Below, piece by piece: positions 49,845-58,018 of a stretch of DNA of 64,000 bases (the stretch's first letter is position 1; every line of letters begins with the position of its first letter). The DNA comes from Mesorhizobium_G sp050247155 (GTDB lineage Bacteria > Pseudomonadota > Alphaproteobacteria > Rhizobiales > Rhizobiaceae). The notes below the pieces were generated by a model. That model was not told the origin of the DNA. It saw only the letters and a list, made by a program, of their open reading frames with translations, and did not search any database. The stretch spans positions 14,448 through 78,447 of the forward strand of contig JBFWUS010000014.1 in the NCBI GenBank assembly GCA_050247155.1. The letters run 5' to 3'. A program made the translations under genes and the position numbers.

Positions 49845-50909
49845 GTGGCCCGTATCACTCTTCGCCAACTGCTCGACCATGCAGCCGAACACGACTATGG
49901 CGTGCCGGCATTCAACATCAACAATATGGAGCAGGCGCTGGCGATCATGGAGGCGGCCGATGCGGTCGATGCGCCGGTGATCATTCAGGCTTCGCGCGGC
50001 GCGCGCGCCTATGCCAACGACATCATGTTGAAACATATGATGGATGCGCTCACGGAAATCTATCCGCACATCCCGGTCTGCGTACATCTCGATCACGGCA
50101 ACGAGCCGGGCACCTGCATGACCGCGATCCAGTCCGGCTTCACCTCGGTGATGATGGACGGCTCGCTGAAGGCCGACGGCAAGACGCCGGGTGATTGGGA
50201 CTACAATGTCGGCGTGACCAAGACTGTGACCGACATGGCGCATCTGGGCGGCATTTCGGTCGAGGGCGAACTCGGCGTTCTCGGCTCGCTGGAAACCGGC
50301 ATGGGCGACAAGGAAGACGGCCATGGGGCGGAGGGCAAACTCAGCCACGACCAGTTGCTGACCAATCCGGATGAAGCCGTGAAGTTCGTCAAGGAGACGA
50401 AGGTCGACGCGCTCGCCATCGCCATGGGCACGTCGCACGGCGCCTACAAATTCTCGCGCAAGCCGGACGGCAAGGTTTTGGCGATGAACGTCATCGAGGA
50501 GATCCACCGCAAGCTGCCCAACACGCACCTCGTCATGCACGGCTCGTCGTCGGTGCCTGAAGACCTGCAGGAGATCATCAACAAATTCGGCGGCAAGATG
50601 AAGCCGACCTGGGGCGTGCCGGTCGAAGAGATTCAGCGCGGCATCAAGAACGGCGTGCGCAAGATCAACATCGACACCGACAACCGCATGGCGCTGACCG
50701 GCGCGATCCGCAAGGTGATGGCGGAAGACCCGTCGGAGTTCGACCCGCGCAAATATCTCAAGCCGGCTATGGCCGCCATGACCAAGCTCTGCAAGCAGCG
50801 CCTGGAAGAGTTTGGCACCGCGGGCCACGCCTCGAAGATCAAGCCGCTGCCCGTCTCCGAGATGGCCAAGCGCTACAAGGAAGGCAAGCTCGATCCCAAG
50901 ATCGGCTAG
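49845..50909 (+). CDS. fba: Fructose-bisphosphate aldolase, class II
   Basis: 354 residues from a GTG preceded by GGAGGAC. It is a zinc aldolase that splits fructose 1,6-bisphosphate in glycolysis and forms it in gluconeogenesis and the Calvin cycle. Motifs in order: ITLRQLLDHAAEHDYGVPAFNINNMEQALAIMEAA, PVCVHLDHGN (catalytic Asp and Zn His), FTSVMMDGS, ISVEGELG, LAIAMGTSHGAYKF, HLVMHGSSSVPEDLQEII, GVRKINIDTDNRMALTGAIRKV. The length and RNINIDTD-like motif fit the CbbA-type subgroup of alphaproteobacteria. The gene is followed by a mutarotase-like gene. A long antisense frame in the same place is a shadow. Confidence 0.97.
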   Translation: MARITLRQLLDHAAEHDYGVPAFNINNMEQALAIMEAADAVDAPVIIQASRGARAYANDIMLKHMMDALTEIYPHIPVCVHLDHGNEPGTCMTAIQSGFTSVMMDGSLKADGKTPGDWDYNVGVTKTVTDMAHLGGISVEGELGVLGSLETGMGDKEDGHGAEGKLSHDQLLTNPDEAVKFVKETKVDALAIAMGTSHGAYKFSRKPDGKVLAMNVIEEIHRKLPNTHLVMHGSSSVPEDLQEIINKFGGKMKPTWGVPVEEIQRGIKNGVRKINIDTDNRMALTGAIRKVMAEDPSEFDPRKYLKPAMAAMTKLCKQRLEEFGTAGHASKIKPLPVSEMAKRYKEGKLDPKIG

Positions 50910-50925
50910 CCGATCAGTTGTTGAG

Positions 50926-52014
50926 ATGACCAATCTCGGCTTTTCCGCCAAGGGCGTTTCGGTCTGTGTTGACTTATCTGTTGGCGCACTCTGCGACTTC
51001 ATCGTCGAGCGTGAGGGGCGCATGCTGCGGCCGCTGCATCGCGCGCCTTGGATTGACGAGCCGCGCGAAAGCCTGCCGCCGGACATCTCGCCGGGGCTTG
51101 CTCGATTGTCTGGCGACTTTCTATGCGCGCCGTTCGGCCTTAATGACGTCGATCCCGCGCCAGGCCATGGTTGGCCGGCAAATGCGCCGTGGGATATCGT
51201 CTCCAGCGATGCGATTGACGGCGGCTGGAAAGTGCGGCTGCGGCTGACGCGAACGGTACAAGGCGCGACCGTCGACAAGATCCTCACCATCCGCGATCAT
51301 CATCCGTTCCTCTACCAGCAGCACATCTTCGCGGGAGGCAGTGGTGAAGTCTCCGTCGCCCATCATCCGATGGCGCGTATGGCCGATGGCGGCAGGCTCT
51401 CTTTCTCGCCGAAGAAATTCGCGGCGACGCCGCCGACATCGTTGGAGCCTGATCCGGCGCGCGGCAAATATCTCTTCGCCTATCCCGCGCAGACGGACGA
51501 TCTGACACGACTGCCGGATAGCAACGGTGGCGCGATGGACCTGACCGTCTATCGTGCCGCAGATCGCCGTGAGGATTTTGTCTCGTTGGTCGAAGCCGAA
51601 CACGGCGGGCCGGGATGGACTGCCCTTGCGCGCAACGCGGAACGCGATCTTCTGCTAGTCTTGAAAAATCCGATCGAGTTGCCGATCACCATGCTGTGGT
51701 TCTCAAACGGCGGGCGCGACTATGCGCCGTGGAACGGCCGTCACATCGGCGTGCTCGGCATTGAGGATGGCCGCGCCTATTCGGGACACGCCGCGTCCAT
51801 CGGCGACAATGCGCTGAAGCGGCAGGGCGTGCCGACAAGTTTCGTCTTGAATGAAGCCGGCGAGGTGTCCTTCCGCCATGTGATCGGCGCGCTGCCTCTG
51901 GGCAACGGAGTTGCCCCTCCGACACGTCTGGATCAAAGTGCCACCACACTGACGGCTGTCTTCACCGACGGCAAGCCGATCGACGTTCCCTTCGATGGTT
52001 CATACTTGGCTTAG
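50926..52014 (+). CDS. Aldose 1-epimerase (mutarotase)-like protein
   Basis: 362 residues starting 16 bases after fba. It lacks a signal peptide. The strand pattern and segments such as WKVRLRLTRTVQGATVDKILTIRDHHPFLYQQHIFAGG, EVSVAHHPMARM and LPITMLWFSNGGRDYAPWNGRHIGVLGIEDG are of the galactose-mutarotase-like beta-sandwich superfamily, where two His and a Glu act on sugar hemiacetals. The fit is distant, so I call only the superfamily. It probably binds a sugar or a sugar ring. It could be co-transcribed with fba, which would suit sugar metabolism. Confidence 0.6.
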   Translation: MTNLGFSAKGVSVCVDLSVGALCDFIVEREGRMLRPLHRAPWIDEPRESLPPDISPGLARLSGDFLCAPFGLNDVDPAPGHGWPANAPWDIVSSDAIDGGWKVRLRLTRTVQGATVDKILTIRDHHPFLYQQHIFAGGSGEVSVAHHPMARMADGGRLSFSPKKFAATPPTSLEPDPARGKYLFAYPAQTDDLTRLPDSNGGAMDLTVYRAADRREDFVSLVEAEHGGPGWTALARNAERDLLLVLKNPIELPITMLWFSNGGRDYAPWNGRHIGVLGIEDGRAYSGHAASIGDNALKRQGVPTSFVLNEAGEVSFRHVIGALPLGNGVAPPTRLDQSATTLTAVFTDGKPIDVPFDGSYLA

Positions 52015-52088
52015 GACAACACGCGCCGATCTCTTTTAGCGCCACCGCCTTTTCGCTAGGATGCTGGCAGGCAGCCAGGGGGAAAGGC

Positions 52089-53864
52089 ATGTCGGACGCA
52101 TCAGACATTGCGAAGGCCGGTGGCGGCTTCGTTCGCGCATCGCTAGCCACGACCGGTAAATGGGCCGGAGCACTTGGCATAGTCGGTGGCTTCATCGCCG
52201 ACGTGCTGAATCCGCTTGCCCCGTTCGCGGCTTACATCTCCATGATTGCCGCAGTCGCCGCGTTTATCATTGCCATCGCAATCGTCTTCCGCCTGGTGCT
52301 CGCGCAACGCGTCTTGCCGGCCCTCGTCTTCGCGACGACGACTGCGGCCATCGCTGGCGGCATTTACGGTTTGCAGCAGGCCGAGGACGCGCGGGACGGA
52401 TTGATCGCCTCGCTCGTTCCGGCCGTCGCGGAATTGCAGAAGTCCGTAGGGCTTGTCGCCGCGAAGGTGGAAAATATCCAGAAGACCGTCACGCAAACGC
52501 AGCAGACGGTGACCGAGACCAAACAGACCGTCGACACGGTCAAGCAGTCAACGGATCAGATCGCCGCCGGTCAGGCTGAGCAGGTAAAACAGACAGAGCA
52601 GATCGCGTCCAATCAAGCAGAGCAGACAAAACAGATCGAACAACTCAACACGACGACGGAAAAAATCGCCGTCTCGATCGACACGGTCGCGAAAGGCTTC
52701 GCGGCTCTTGCCGCCAACGGCGGCACGATTGCTGATCCGAAACGGCCGGATGAATTTTATCACAATGCGCGCGTACAGGAACTCGGCGGCGACATGCTGA
52801 ATGCGCGGCGCAGCTATCTCGCCTTCGCCAATTTCGATGTCGATGCGATCGATCCCTATCTACGCTTTGCCACGTTGCTGCGTGTACAGGATGGCCGCGC
52901 TGGGGCGCGCGAAGTGTTCGGACAGCTTGCCGAGAAGGGCAAGGCGTCATCGCTGAAGCTCGCGCATCTGTTGCAGTTCGACGACGCTCAGCGGCTGGAA
53001 AAGCTGAACGCCTTCATCGCGGCGAATCCTGATTTCGCGCCCGCCTATTATCTGCTCTCGCAGGAATATTCGGAAGATCGACTCGGCTCGCAGGGCCTTT
53101 CAGACAAACGCGCTGAAGCGACGGCGCTCGAGAAGTTTGCATCCTACGAAAAGGATGGCGGCCTGCTGAAATATTTCGTCGATCAGACGGAGCTTGCGGC
53201 CTGGCTCGACAACTCGCGTCGTCGTCTCGTGACGCTCGATGGTGTGCTGGACCCTGCGCGTTTCGCGCCGACGCTGACGCCGACGCGCTCGAACCAGGGT
53301 TGGATGATGACGATCGTGTTGCCGGAGGCGGCGACGAGCATTTCGTGGCGCCTCGGCGTCGACGGTCCGTTCATCGAAACCGGTGTGCTGGCGATGCACG
53401 ACCAGCGCACCGGCAAGCCGATGCCGAATCCATCGTTCGAGATTCCCTCAGACACGAAGGCGACGACCATCGGCGTCAAATATCTCGATCTGCGCGGCAA
53501 TGTCGCTGGACCGTTCGACATCCGCTTCGATCCCGAGCAGGCTTTGTCGCAAGGCAACAAACAGATCCTCGACCAGTTCTGGACATCCTGGATCGCCTTC
53601 GATGCGAGCGACAATCGCGGTCTGGTGTATTTCACGCACATGTTGTCCTATCGCTGTGCGATCAAGGAAGTGCACTACAGCCTGAACGGCGCAACGCTCG
53701 ACAAGAAGCTGGAGATGCCGCCGTGCAACGAAAAAGATCCCTATGCGATCCCCGACAACTTCATGCCGTTCTTCAAAGTGGGTGATGATGTGAAGTCGAT
53801 GTCAGTGCAGATCACTTACGCCGACGGGAGCCAATCGGCCGTTCGCGAGTTTCGCAGACAATAG
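52089..53864 (+). CDS. Uncharacterised membrane protein with coiled coil and large C-terminal domain
   Basis: 591 residues after GGGGGAAAGGC. I do not recognise the family. Residues 20-98 form up to three membrane helices (LGIVGGFIADVLNPLAPFAAYISMIAAVAAFIIAIAIVF, LPALVFATTTAAIAGGIYG). A heptad-rich Gln/Thr/Val coiled coil (about 110-200; KVENIQKTVTQTQQTVTETKQTVD) follows. A helical TPR-like part (about 220-350; YHNARVQELGGDMLNARRSYLAFANF) and a beta-rich C-terminal domain with Cys pairs (YRCAIKEVHYSLNGATLDKKLEMPPCNEKD) complete it. It may be a membrane-tethered scaffold with a repeat domain. Neighbours give no firm hint. Confidence 0.6.
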   Translation: MSDASDIAKAGGGFVRASLATTGKWAGALGIVGGFIADVLNPLAPFAAYISMIAAVAAFIIAIAIVFRLVLAQRVLPALVFATTTAAIAGGIYGLQQAEDARDGLIASLVPAVAELQKSVGLVAAKVENIQKTVTQTQQTVTETKQTVDTVKQSTDQIAAGQAEQVKQTEQIASNQAEQTKQIEQLNTTTEKIAVSIDTVAKGFAALAANGGTIADPKRPDEFYHNARVQELGGDMLNARRSYLAFANFDVDAIDPYLRFATLLRVQDGRAGAREVFGQLAEKGKASSLKLAHLLQFDDAQRLEKLNAFIAANPDFAPAYYLLSQEYSEDRLGSQGLSDKRAEATALEKFASYEKDGGLLKYFVDQTELAAWLDNSRRRLVTLDGVLDPARFAPTLTPTRSNQGWMMTIVLPEAATSISWRLGVDGPFIETGVLAMHDQRTGKPMPNPSFEIPSDTKATTIGVKYLDLRGNVAGPFDIRFDPEQALSQGNKQILDQFWTSWIAFDASDNRGLVYFTHMLSYRCAIKEVHYSLNGATLDKKLEMPPCNEKDPYAIPDNFMPFFKVGDDVKSMSVQITYADGSQSAVREFRRQ

Positions 53865-53882
53865 AGCACCGGACGAAGAAAC

Positions 53883-54491
53883 ATGTCGGAACTTGCACAC
53901 ATCGCAGCAACCATTTTCAAACGCGCGGGCAAGACTGAGCGATTCATCGTCGGCATCGCAGGCCCTCCCGCATCGGGAAAATCCACACGCGCTGAAGCGC
54001 TCTCGGAACTTTTTCCACAGGGTTCTGCAGTCGTCGTTCCGATGGATGGCTTTCACTACGACGATCGAGTGCTCGACCAGATTGGCTTGCGCCATCGCAA
54101 AGGCGCGCCTGAGACTTTCGACTTCGCAGGCTTTGCAACACTGCTGCGCAGACTGAAATCGCGCGAGCCGAACATCGCGATTCCGCTCTTCGATCGCAGC
54201 CTCGAAATCTCGCGCGCAGGCGCAGCAATCGTGGATTCCCAGGTGAAATTCATCCTCGTCGAAGGCAACTATTTGTTGCTTGATGAAGAGCCGTGGTCGG
54301 GTCTCGAAACGCTTTTCGACTTCACGATTTTTGTCGACGTCGCGCGTGAAGAATTGGAACGAAGACTCGTCGCGCGTTGGCGCGAGCATGGACGTCTCGA
54401 TGACGTTGCGCGCAAATGGATCGACACGAATGACATGCCGAATATTGATCGTGTTCTTCGCGCAAGACGAAGAGCCGACTTAGTGATATGA
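53883..54491 (+). CDS. P-loop nucleoside/sugar kinase, FrcK/uridine kinase-like
   Basis: 202 residues. Walker A IVGIAGPPASGKSTRAEAL (about 23-40), the substrate motif VVPMDGFHYDD typical of the phosphoribulokinase/uridine kinase/pantothenate kinase family, and FILVEGNYLLLDEEPWSGL as the later conserved strand. RLVARWREHGR acts as lid. In rhizobia the close relative FrcK is encoded with the fructose transporter FrcBCA; no transporter lies here, so the substrate is open. It starts 18 bases after the preceding stop, likely in the same transcript. Confidence 0.85.
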   Translation: MSELAHIAATIFKRAGKTERFIVGIAGPPASGKSTRAEALSELFPQGSAVVVPMDGFHYDDRVLDQIGLRHRKGAPETFDFAGFATLLRRLKSREPNIAIPLFDRSLEISRAGAAIVDSQVKFILVEGNYLLLDEEPWSGLETLFDFTIFVDVAREELERRLVARWREHGRLDDVARKWIDTNDMPNIDRVLRARRRADLVI

Positions 54492-54582
54492 TTCGCGCTG
54501 CCAACTCGACGGGCGGAGCAAACGGGGACCCCGTCAACAGACATTGAAGATCGTTTCCCGTCTCAAGGAAGAGGAGGGTTAC

Positions 54583-55110
54583 ATGGCGTTAAAGGCGAGC
54601 AAGCCTAAGGGTACCTCGAGTAAACCTGCAGCGAAGAAACCGGCTGCTGCCGCGACGGCAGCGAGCGCGACCAAGAGGTCCGCGACCGCGAAGCCGGCGG
54701 CCGCTGCGAAGAAGCCTGCGGCCAAGACCGCTGCTGCAAAGGCTCCGGCCAAGGCGGCCGCAAAAGCACCAGCCAAGGCAGCAGCGAAGCCCGCCGCGGT
54801 GAAAGCCAAGGCACCCGCGAAAGCCGCTGCCAAGGCTCCAGCAAAAGCTGCTGCAAAGCCCGCCGCGGCGAAAGCTCCGGCCAAGGCCGCAGCCGCCAAG
54901 AAGCCTGCCGCCAAGGCGCCTGCTAAGGCGAAAGCCAACGGGTCTGCTTCAGTCGCGAAGACTGTCGCCAAGACTGCAAAGGGCGCAGCCAAGACGGTCA
55001 AGAGCGCTGCAAAAGGCGCGGTCAAAACTGCCGGCAAAGTTGCTGCCGCGGCCGCGAGCGCAGTCGGGATGAAAGACAAGAAGAAATCATCGGCCAGGGC
55101 CAAAGGCTGA
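54583..55110 (+). CDS. Histone H1-like Lys/Ala/Pro-rich DNA-binding protein
   Basis: 175 residues from the ATG behind GAGGAGGG. The protein is almost wholly Lys, Ala and Pro, with repeats of the type AAKAPAKAAAKPAA. The C-terminal tail (KTAKGAAKTVKSAAKGAVKTAGKVAAAAASAVGMKDKKKSSARAKG) resembles histone H1 and AlgP/HctB-like proteins. Such tails bind and compact DNA without sequence preference. No globular domain is seen. An antisense Ala/Gly-rich frame of similar length is an artefact of this composition. The repeats are prone to length variation by slippage. A terminator follows. Confidence 0.8.
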   Translation: MALKASKPKGTSSKPAAKKPAAAATAASATKRSATAKPAAAAKKPAAKTAAAKAPAKAAAKAPAKAAAKPAAVKAKAPAKAAAKAPAKAAAKPAAAKAPAKAAAAKKPAAKAPAKAKANGSASVAKTVAKTAKGAAKTVKSAAKGAVKTAGKVAAAAASAVGMKDKKKSSARAKG

Positions 55111-55149
55111 CGCTTCTTCTAAAGCCCGTTCAAACGGTGCAATATTTTC

Positions 55150-55182
55150 GGCCGGTCCTCTGGACCGGCCTTTCTATTTTTC
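55150..55182 (+). terminator. Rho-independent terminator after the histone H1-like gene
   Basis: GGCCGGTCC (55150-55158) and GGACCGGCC (55162-55170) form a perfect nine-base-pair stem with loop TCT, followed by TTTCTATTTTT. It lies between the convergent H1-like gene and the NodE-like gene, ending the former. Confidence 0.85.
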
Positions 55183-55277
55183 GAAGCCATCGCCGCGCCG
55201 GTGTCGCCGCGTGAAAAATGCGAGCAATCGGGAGAGCGATGTGATGCGTTTTGATAGCGCGATGTTTGTGGTCGAAG

Positions 55278-56489
55278 CTACGCGGCTTTGAACGCCACGA
55301 CGGCGTTGGTGCCGCCGAACGCAAAGGCGTTGCTGATCGCAGCACGCACCGGTCGATGTTTCGCCTCGTTCGGCGTCACGTCGAGATCGCAGTCCGGATC
55401 TTTCTCGCGGTAGTTTGCCGTCGGCGGAACGACGCTCTCGCGAATAGCCATGATGCAGGCAATCGCTTCGATCGCTCCCGAAGCGCCCATGCAATGCGCA
55501 TGCATCGACTTCGTTGACGATACCGAAAGACGATCGGCGTGTTTGCCGAAGACGCGGCGGATCGCTGCCGTCTCGATCTGGTCGTTGGCCTTGGTGCCGG
55601 TGCCATGCGCGTTGACATAGTCGATGTCTTCGATCGCGAGATCGGCATCGCGCAGGCAGGCTTGCATCGCTGCGGCCGGTCCCTCGACTGTCGGCGCGAC
55701 GATGTCGGTGGCGTCCGCCGACATGCCGCCGCCCGCGAGTTCGGCGAGGATCGTCGCCCCGCGCGCCTTGGCATGCTCATAGGATTCCAGCACCATCATG
55801 CCGGCGCCTTCACCAAGCACCAAGCCGTCGCGATCCGCAGAGAACGGCCGGCATGTCTCGCGCGCCAACGCGCGAAGCGCTTCCCAGCCTTTGATCACGC
55901 CATAGACCAGCGGCGCGTCCGTGCCGCCGGCCAGCATCACGTCGGCGCGGCCAAGCCTTATCTGATCGGCCGCCGCCCCAAACGCGTGATTGGAGGATGC
56001 GCAGGCCGACGTGACGCCAAATACCGGTCCGCGCAGCCCATAGATCATGCTGACTTGGCCCGCCGGCGCACTAGGCATGATGCGCGGCACCGTGAAGACG
56101 GAAGCGCGAGGCTTCTTCTCAACCAGCAGGGCGAAATAGTTTTCGTCGGCCGTTTCCGCGCCGAAAATCCCTGTCCCCACGACTGCGCCCACGCGCGTGT
56201 CGTCCATGTCGGCGACGGCAATGCCTGATTGCTTCATCGCTTGCTCGGCGCTCATCGCCGCGAGCTGTGAGAACCGATCGATAGCCACGAGACGGCGACG
56301 ATCGACATCCCATTCGGGCAGTTGTTTGATCTCTGCGCCGATGCGGGTCTTCACGTCACGCAGGAACGGAGTGGAAATCTCACCGATCGCGCTGCGGCCG
56401 TCTCGCATCCCCTGCCAGATCGAGGCGACATCCGTGCCGAGTGCGCACAGGCCGCCAAGGCCGGTGATGACGATACGCTGGCGCGTCAC
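55278..56489 (-). CDS. Beta-ketoacyl-ACP synthase II-type, NodE-like
   Basis: 403 residues, full FabF/NodE length. It elongates acyl chains by condensing malonyl-ACP. The catalytic triad is intact: Cys163 in TSACASSNHAF, His in NAHGTGTKAND, His in STKSMHAHCMGASG, plus GLVLGEGAGMMVLESYEHAKARGATILAE. Long segments such as VVPPTANYREKDPDCDLDVTPNEA closely resemble rhizobial NodE, which makes the unsaturated fatty acids of Nod factors, rather than housekeeping FabF. The acyl carrier protein gene directly upstream overlaps it by four bases. No other nod gene is in the window, so a role in a special lipid is more likely than in nodulation. Confidence 0.85.
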   Translation of the reverse strand: MTRQRIVITGLGGLCALGTDVASIWQGMRDGRSAIGEISTPFLRDVKTRIGAEIKQLPEWDVDRRRLVAIDRFSQLAAMSAEQAMKQSGIAVADMDDTRVGAVVGTGIFGAETADENYFALLVEKKPRASVFTVPRIMPSAPAGQVSMIYGLRGPVFGVTSACASSNHAFGAAADQIRLGRADVMLAGGTDAPLVYGVIKGWEALRALARETCRPFSADRDGLVLGEGAGMMVLESYEHAKARGATILAELAGGGMSADATDIVAPTVEGPAAAMQACLRDADLAIEDIDYVNAHGTGTKANDQIETAAIRRVFGKHADRLSVSSTKSMHAHCMGASGAIEAIACIMAIRESVVPPTANYREKDPDCDLDVTPNEAKHRPVRAAISNAFAFGGTNAVVAFKAA

Positions 56490-56746
56490 GCCGAGTTTTT
56501 CTTGTCGATCAGCGCGCGCACGGCGGTGACCATGTCGCCCACATTCTTCAGATTGTTCCAGGCATCGACCGTATTCATCTCAATCTCGATGCCGTAGGCC
56601 TCTTCCAGGTCGAAGATGATCTCGGTCAGTTCGAGCGAATGAATGCCAAGCGCGGTCAATTCGGTCTCCGGCGTGATCTCGCCGATCTCCGGATCGGCAT
56701 GCGCCTTTACCTTCGCGATGATGTCTTGTGTGAGATCATCCGCCAT
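56486..56746 (-). CDS. Acyl carrier protein, NodF-like
   Basis: 86 residues. The ACP pattern is clear: DIIAKVKAHADPEIGEITPETELTALGIHSLELTEIIFDLEEAYGIEIEMNTVDAWNNLKNVGDMVTAVRALIDK. The Ser of the phosphopantetheine site is S37, but the nearly invariant Asp before it is His (HSL for DSL). The stretch YGIEIEMNTVDAWNNLKNVGD is very close to NodF of rhizobia, unlike AcpP or the long-chain AcpXL. It overlaps the NodE-like gene by four bases. The pair probably makes one specific acyl chain. No nod box is visible upstream. Confidence 0.85.
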   Translation of the reverse strand: MADDLTQDIIAKVKAHADPEIGEITPETELTALGIHSLELTEIIFDLEEAYGIEIEMNTVDAWNNLKNVGDMVTAVRALIDKKNSA

Positions 56747-56979
56747 CGATAGCTATCCCCGTCCAACCGCCTGCCGGTCAGGATAAGCCCCTCGCTTCCC
56801 CGCCGTTCCTTCTCACGGTGTTGCAGTTGCCGCGTCTGTCGAGCGACGTTAGGCCTTCTCTATAGAAACCGAAATCCCGCGAGGCAACACGCTATCTGCA
56901 CGTTAGCTATTGCATTCCGTTAGGGAACTGGCCGGGCACAGGCCTTTCGGCTAGCTTGGGCGTGAGCAGAAGGACCATC

Positions 56980-57585
56980 ATGTATCAAGCCGTTGGATCA
57001 CGCGGATCACGTGTCAGTCGCGTTTTGTGGATGCTCGAAGAGCTCGGCGAACCGTACGAATTCGTCGAAGTGAAATTGCGCTCGCCGCGCGCCTACGAGC
57101 TAAATCCGTCCGGTAAAGTGCCTGTTCTGGTCGATGAGGACCTCATCATTACCGATTCGGCGGCAATCTGCGTCTACCTGGCCGACAAGCATGCGGAAAA
57201 AGGCATGGGCGCCAATCCGGGACTCGCCGGCCGAGCCGAGATGGATAGCTGGATGCATTTCGCCCAATCCGAGTTCGAATCGCCGCTCTGGAACAAGCTG
57301 CGCCACCGTTTCATCCTGCCGCAGCAGGTGCGCGTCGATGTCGGCCCGGCCGCAGCCTATGATTTCGACAATGAGGTGAAGGCACTCGAACGCCGGTTGG
57401 ACGGACGGGATTTCGCGCTGGGAGACCGCTTCAGCGCCGTCGACGTGTTGCTGGGTGACATGGGTGGCTGGGCGCGCTCGGGAAAATTCCGGATCGAATC
57501 CGAGGCGGTGAATGCCTATTTGGATCGCATCCTGTCGCGTCCCGCGCGCACTCGATCACAGGCCGCCGGTGGCGCATTTGCATAA
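56980..57585 (+). CDS. Glutathione S-transferase family protein
   Basis: 201 residues from the ATG with AAGGACC upstream; the in-frame start 24 bases earlier is less likely. Thioredoxin-fold N-terminal domain (about 1-75): SRGSRVSRVLWMLEELGEPYEFVEV, LNPSGKVPVLVDEDLIITDSAAICVYLADKH with the cis-Pro and the Glu/Asp-Ser glutathione motif (ITDSAAI). The C-terminal helical domain has FALGDRFSAVDVLLGDMGGWAR. The catalytic residue is probably Ser in SRGSR. Substrate unknown. It is divergent from the NodF-like gene. Confidence 0.85.
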   Translation: MYQAVGSRGSRVSRVLWMLEELGEPYEFVEVKLRSPRAYELNPSGKVPVLVDEDLIITDSAAICVYLADKHAEKGMGANPGLAGRAEMDSWMHFAQSEFESPLWNKLRHRFILPQQVRVDVGPAAAYDFDNEVKALERRLDGRDFALGDRFSAVDVLLGDMGGWARSGKFRIESEAVNAYLDRILSRPARTRSQAAGGAFA

Positions 57586-57640
57586 GTCATGACATGAGCC
57601 CCGCCGTCAGCGGGGCTCGAAAAGCCATTTCAGCTCATTA

Positions 57641-57838
57641 TCAGTGGCGCGACAGCCAATTGTCGATGTCGCTTTCCACGGCGTCCTTCTGTTTGCCGTA
57701 GCGTTCCTGGATTTTGCCGGCCAGTTCCTTGCGCTTGCCCGAAATCACGTCAAGGTCATCATCGGTCAGCTTGCCCCACTGCTGCTGCACCTTGCCTTTG
57801 AACTGCTCCCAATTGCCTTCGATACGGTCCCAATTCAT
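57641..57838 (-). CDS. CsbD family stress-response protein
   Basis: 65 residues from the ATG behind GAGGAGAAAACC; eight more codons upstream are unlikely. The family signature MNWDRIEGNWEQFKGKVQQQWGKLTDDDLDVISGKRKELAGKIQERYGKQKDAVESDIDNW is complete. CsbD proteins are small, soluble and helical, and are induced by general stress. In rhizobia they often belong to the EcfG general-stress regulon, but I do not see a clear EcfG-type promoter here. Confidence 0.9.
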   Translation of the reverse strand: MNWDRIEGNWEQFKGKVQQQWGKLTDDDLDVISGKRKELAGKIQERYGKQKDAVESDIDNWLSRH

Positions 57839-58018
57839 GGTTTTCTCCTCGTTGATGAGCACCGGGCGGTTCGCGCCGGCAGTGGGGTCAACGCCGCCAC
57901 CATCGTCAAGTTCCCGAAGACAGTGCGTTCAAAGCGGACAGGTAAACTCCTCTTTACTTGATCGTGATGGCGCAGCCCTGTTTGTGCGCTGCAACATAAA
58001 CAGGTGAAGGAACCAACC

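Noticed and set aside
49704..51290. Open minus-strand frame of 528 codons opposite fba and the mutarotase-like gene
   Set aside because: It spans two well-supported plus genes and has low-complexity His/Arg/Asp content typical of antisense reading of GC-rich codons.
54579..55103. Ala/Gly/Leu-rich minus frame opposite the H1-like gene, resembling a membrane protein
   Set aside because: It is the complement of the Lys/Ala repeat and needs no separate explanation.
56747..56979. nod box upstream of the NodF-like gene
   Set aside because: I searched the 230 bases for the ATC-N9-GAT type motif and saw none.
57597..57617. Hairpin AGCCCCGC/GCGGGGCT between the GST and CsbD genes as terminator
   Set aside because: The stem is good but no T-run follows on either strand; it may slow polymerase but is not a clear terminator.
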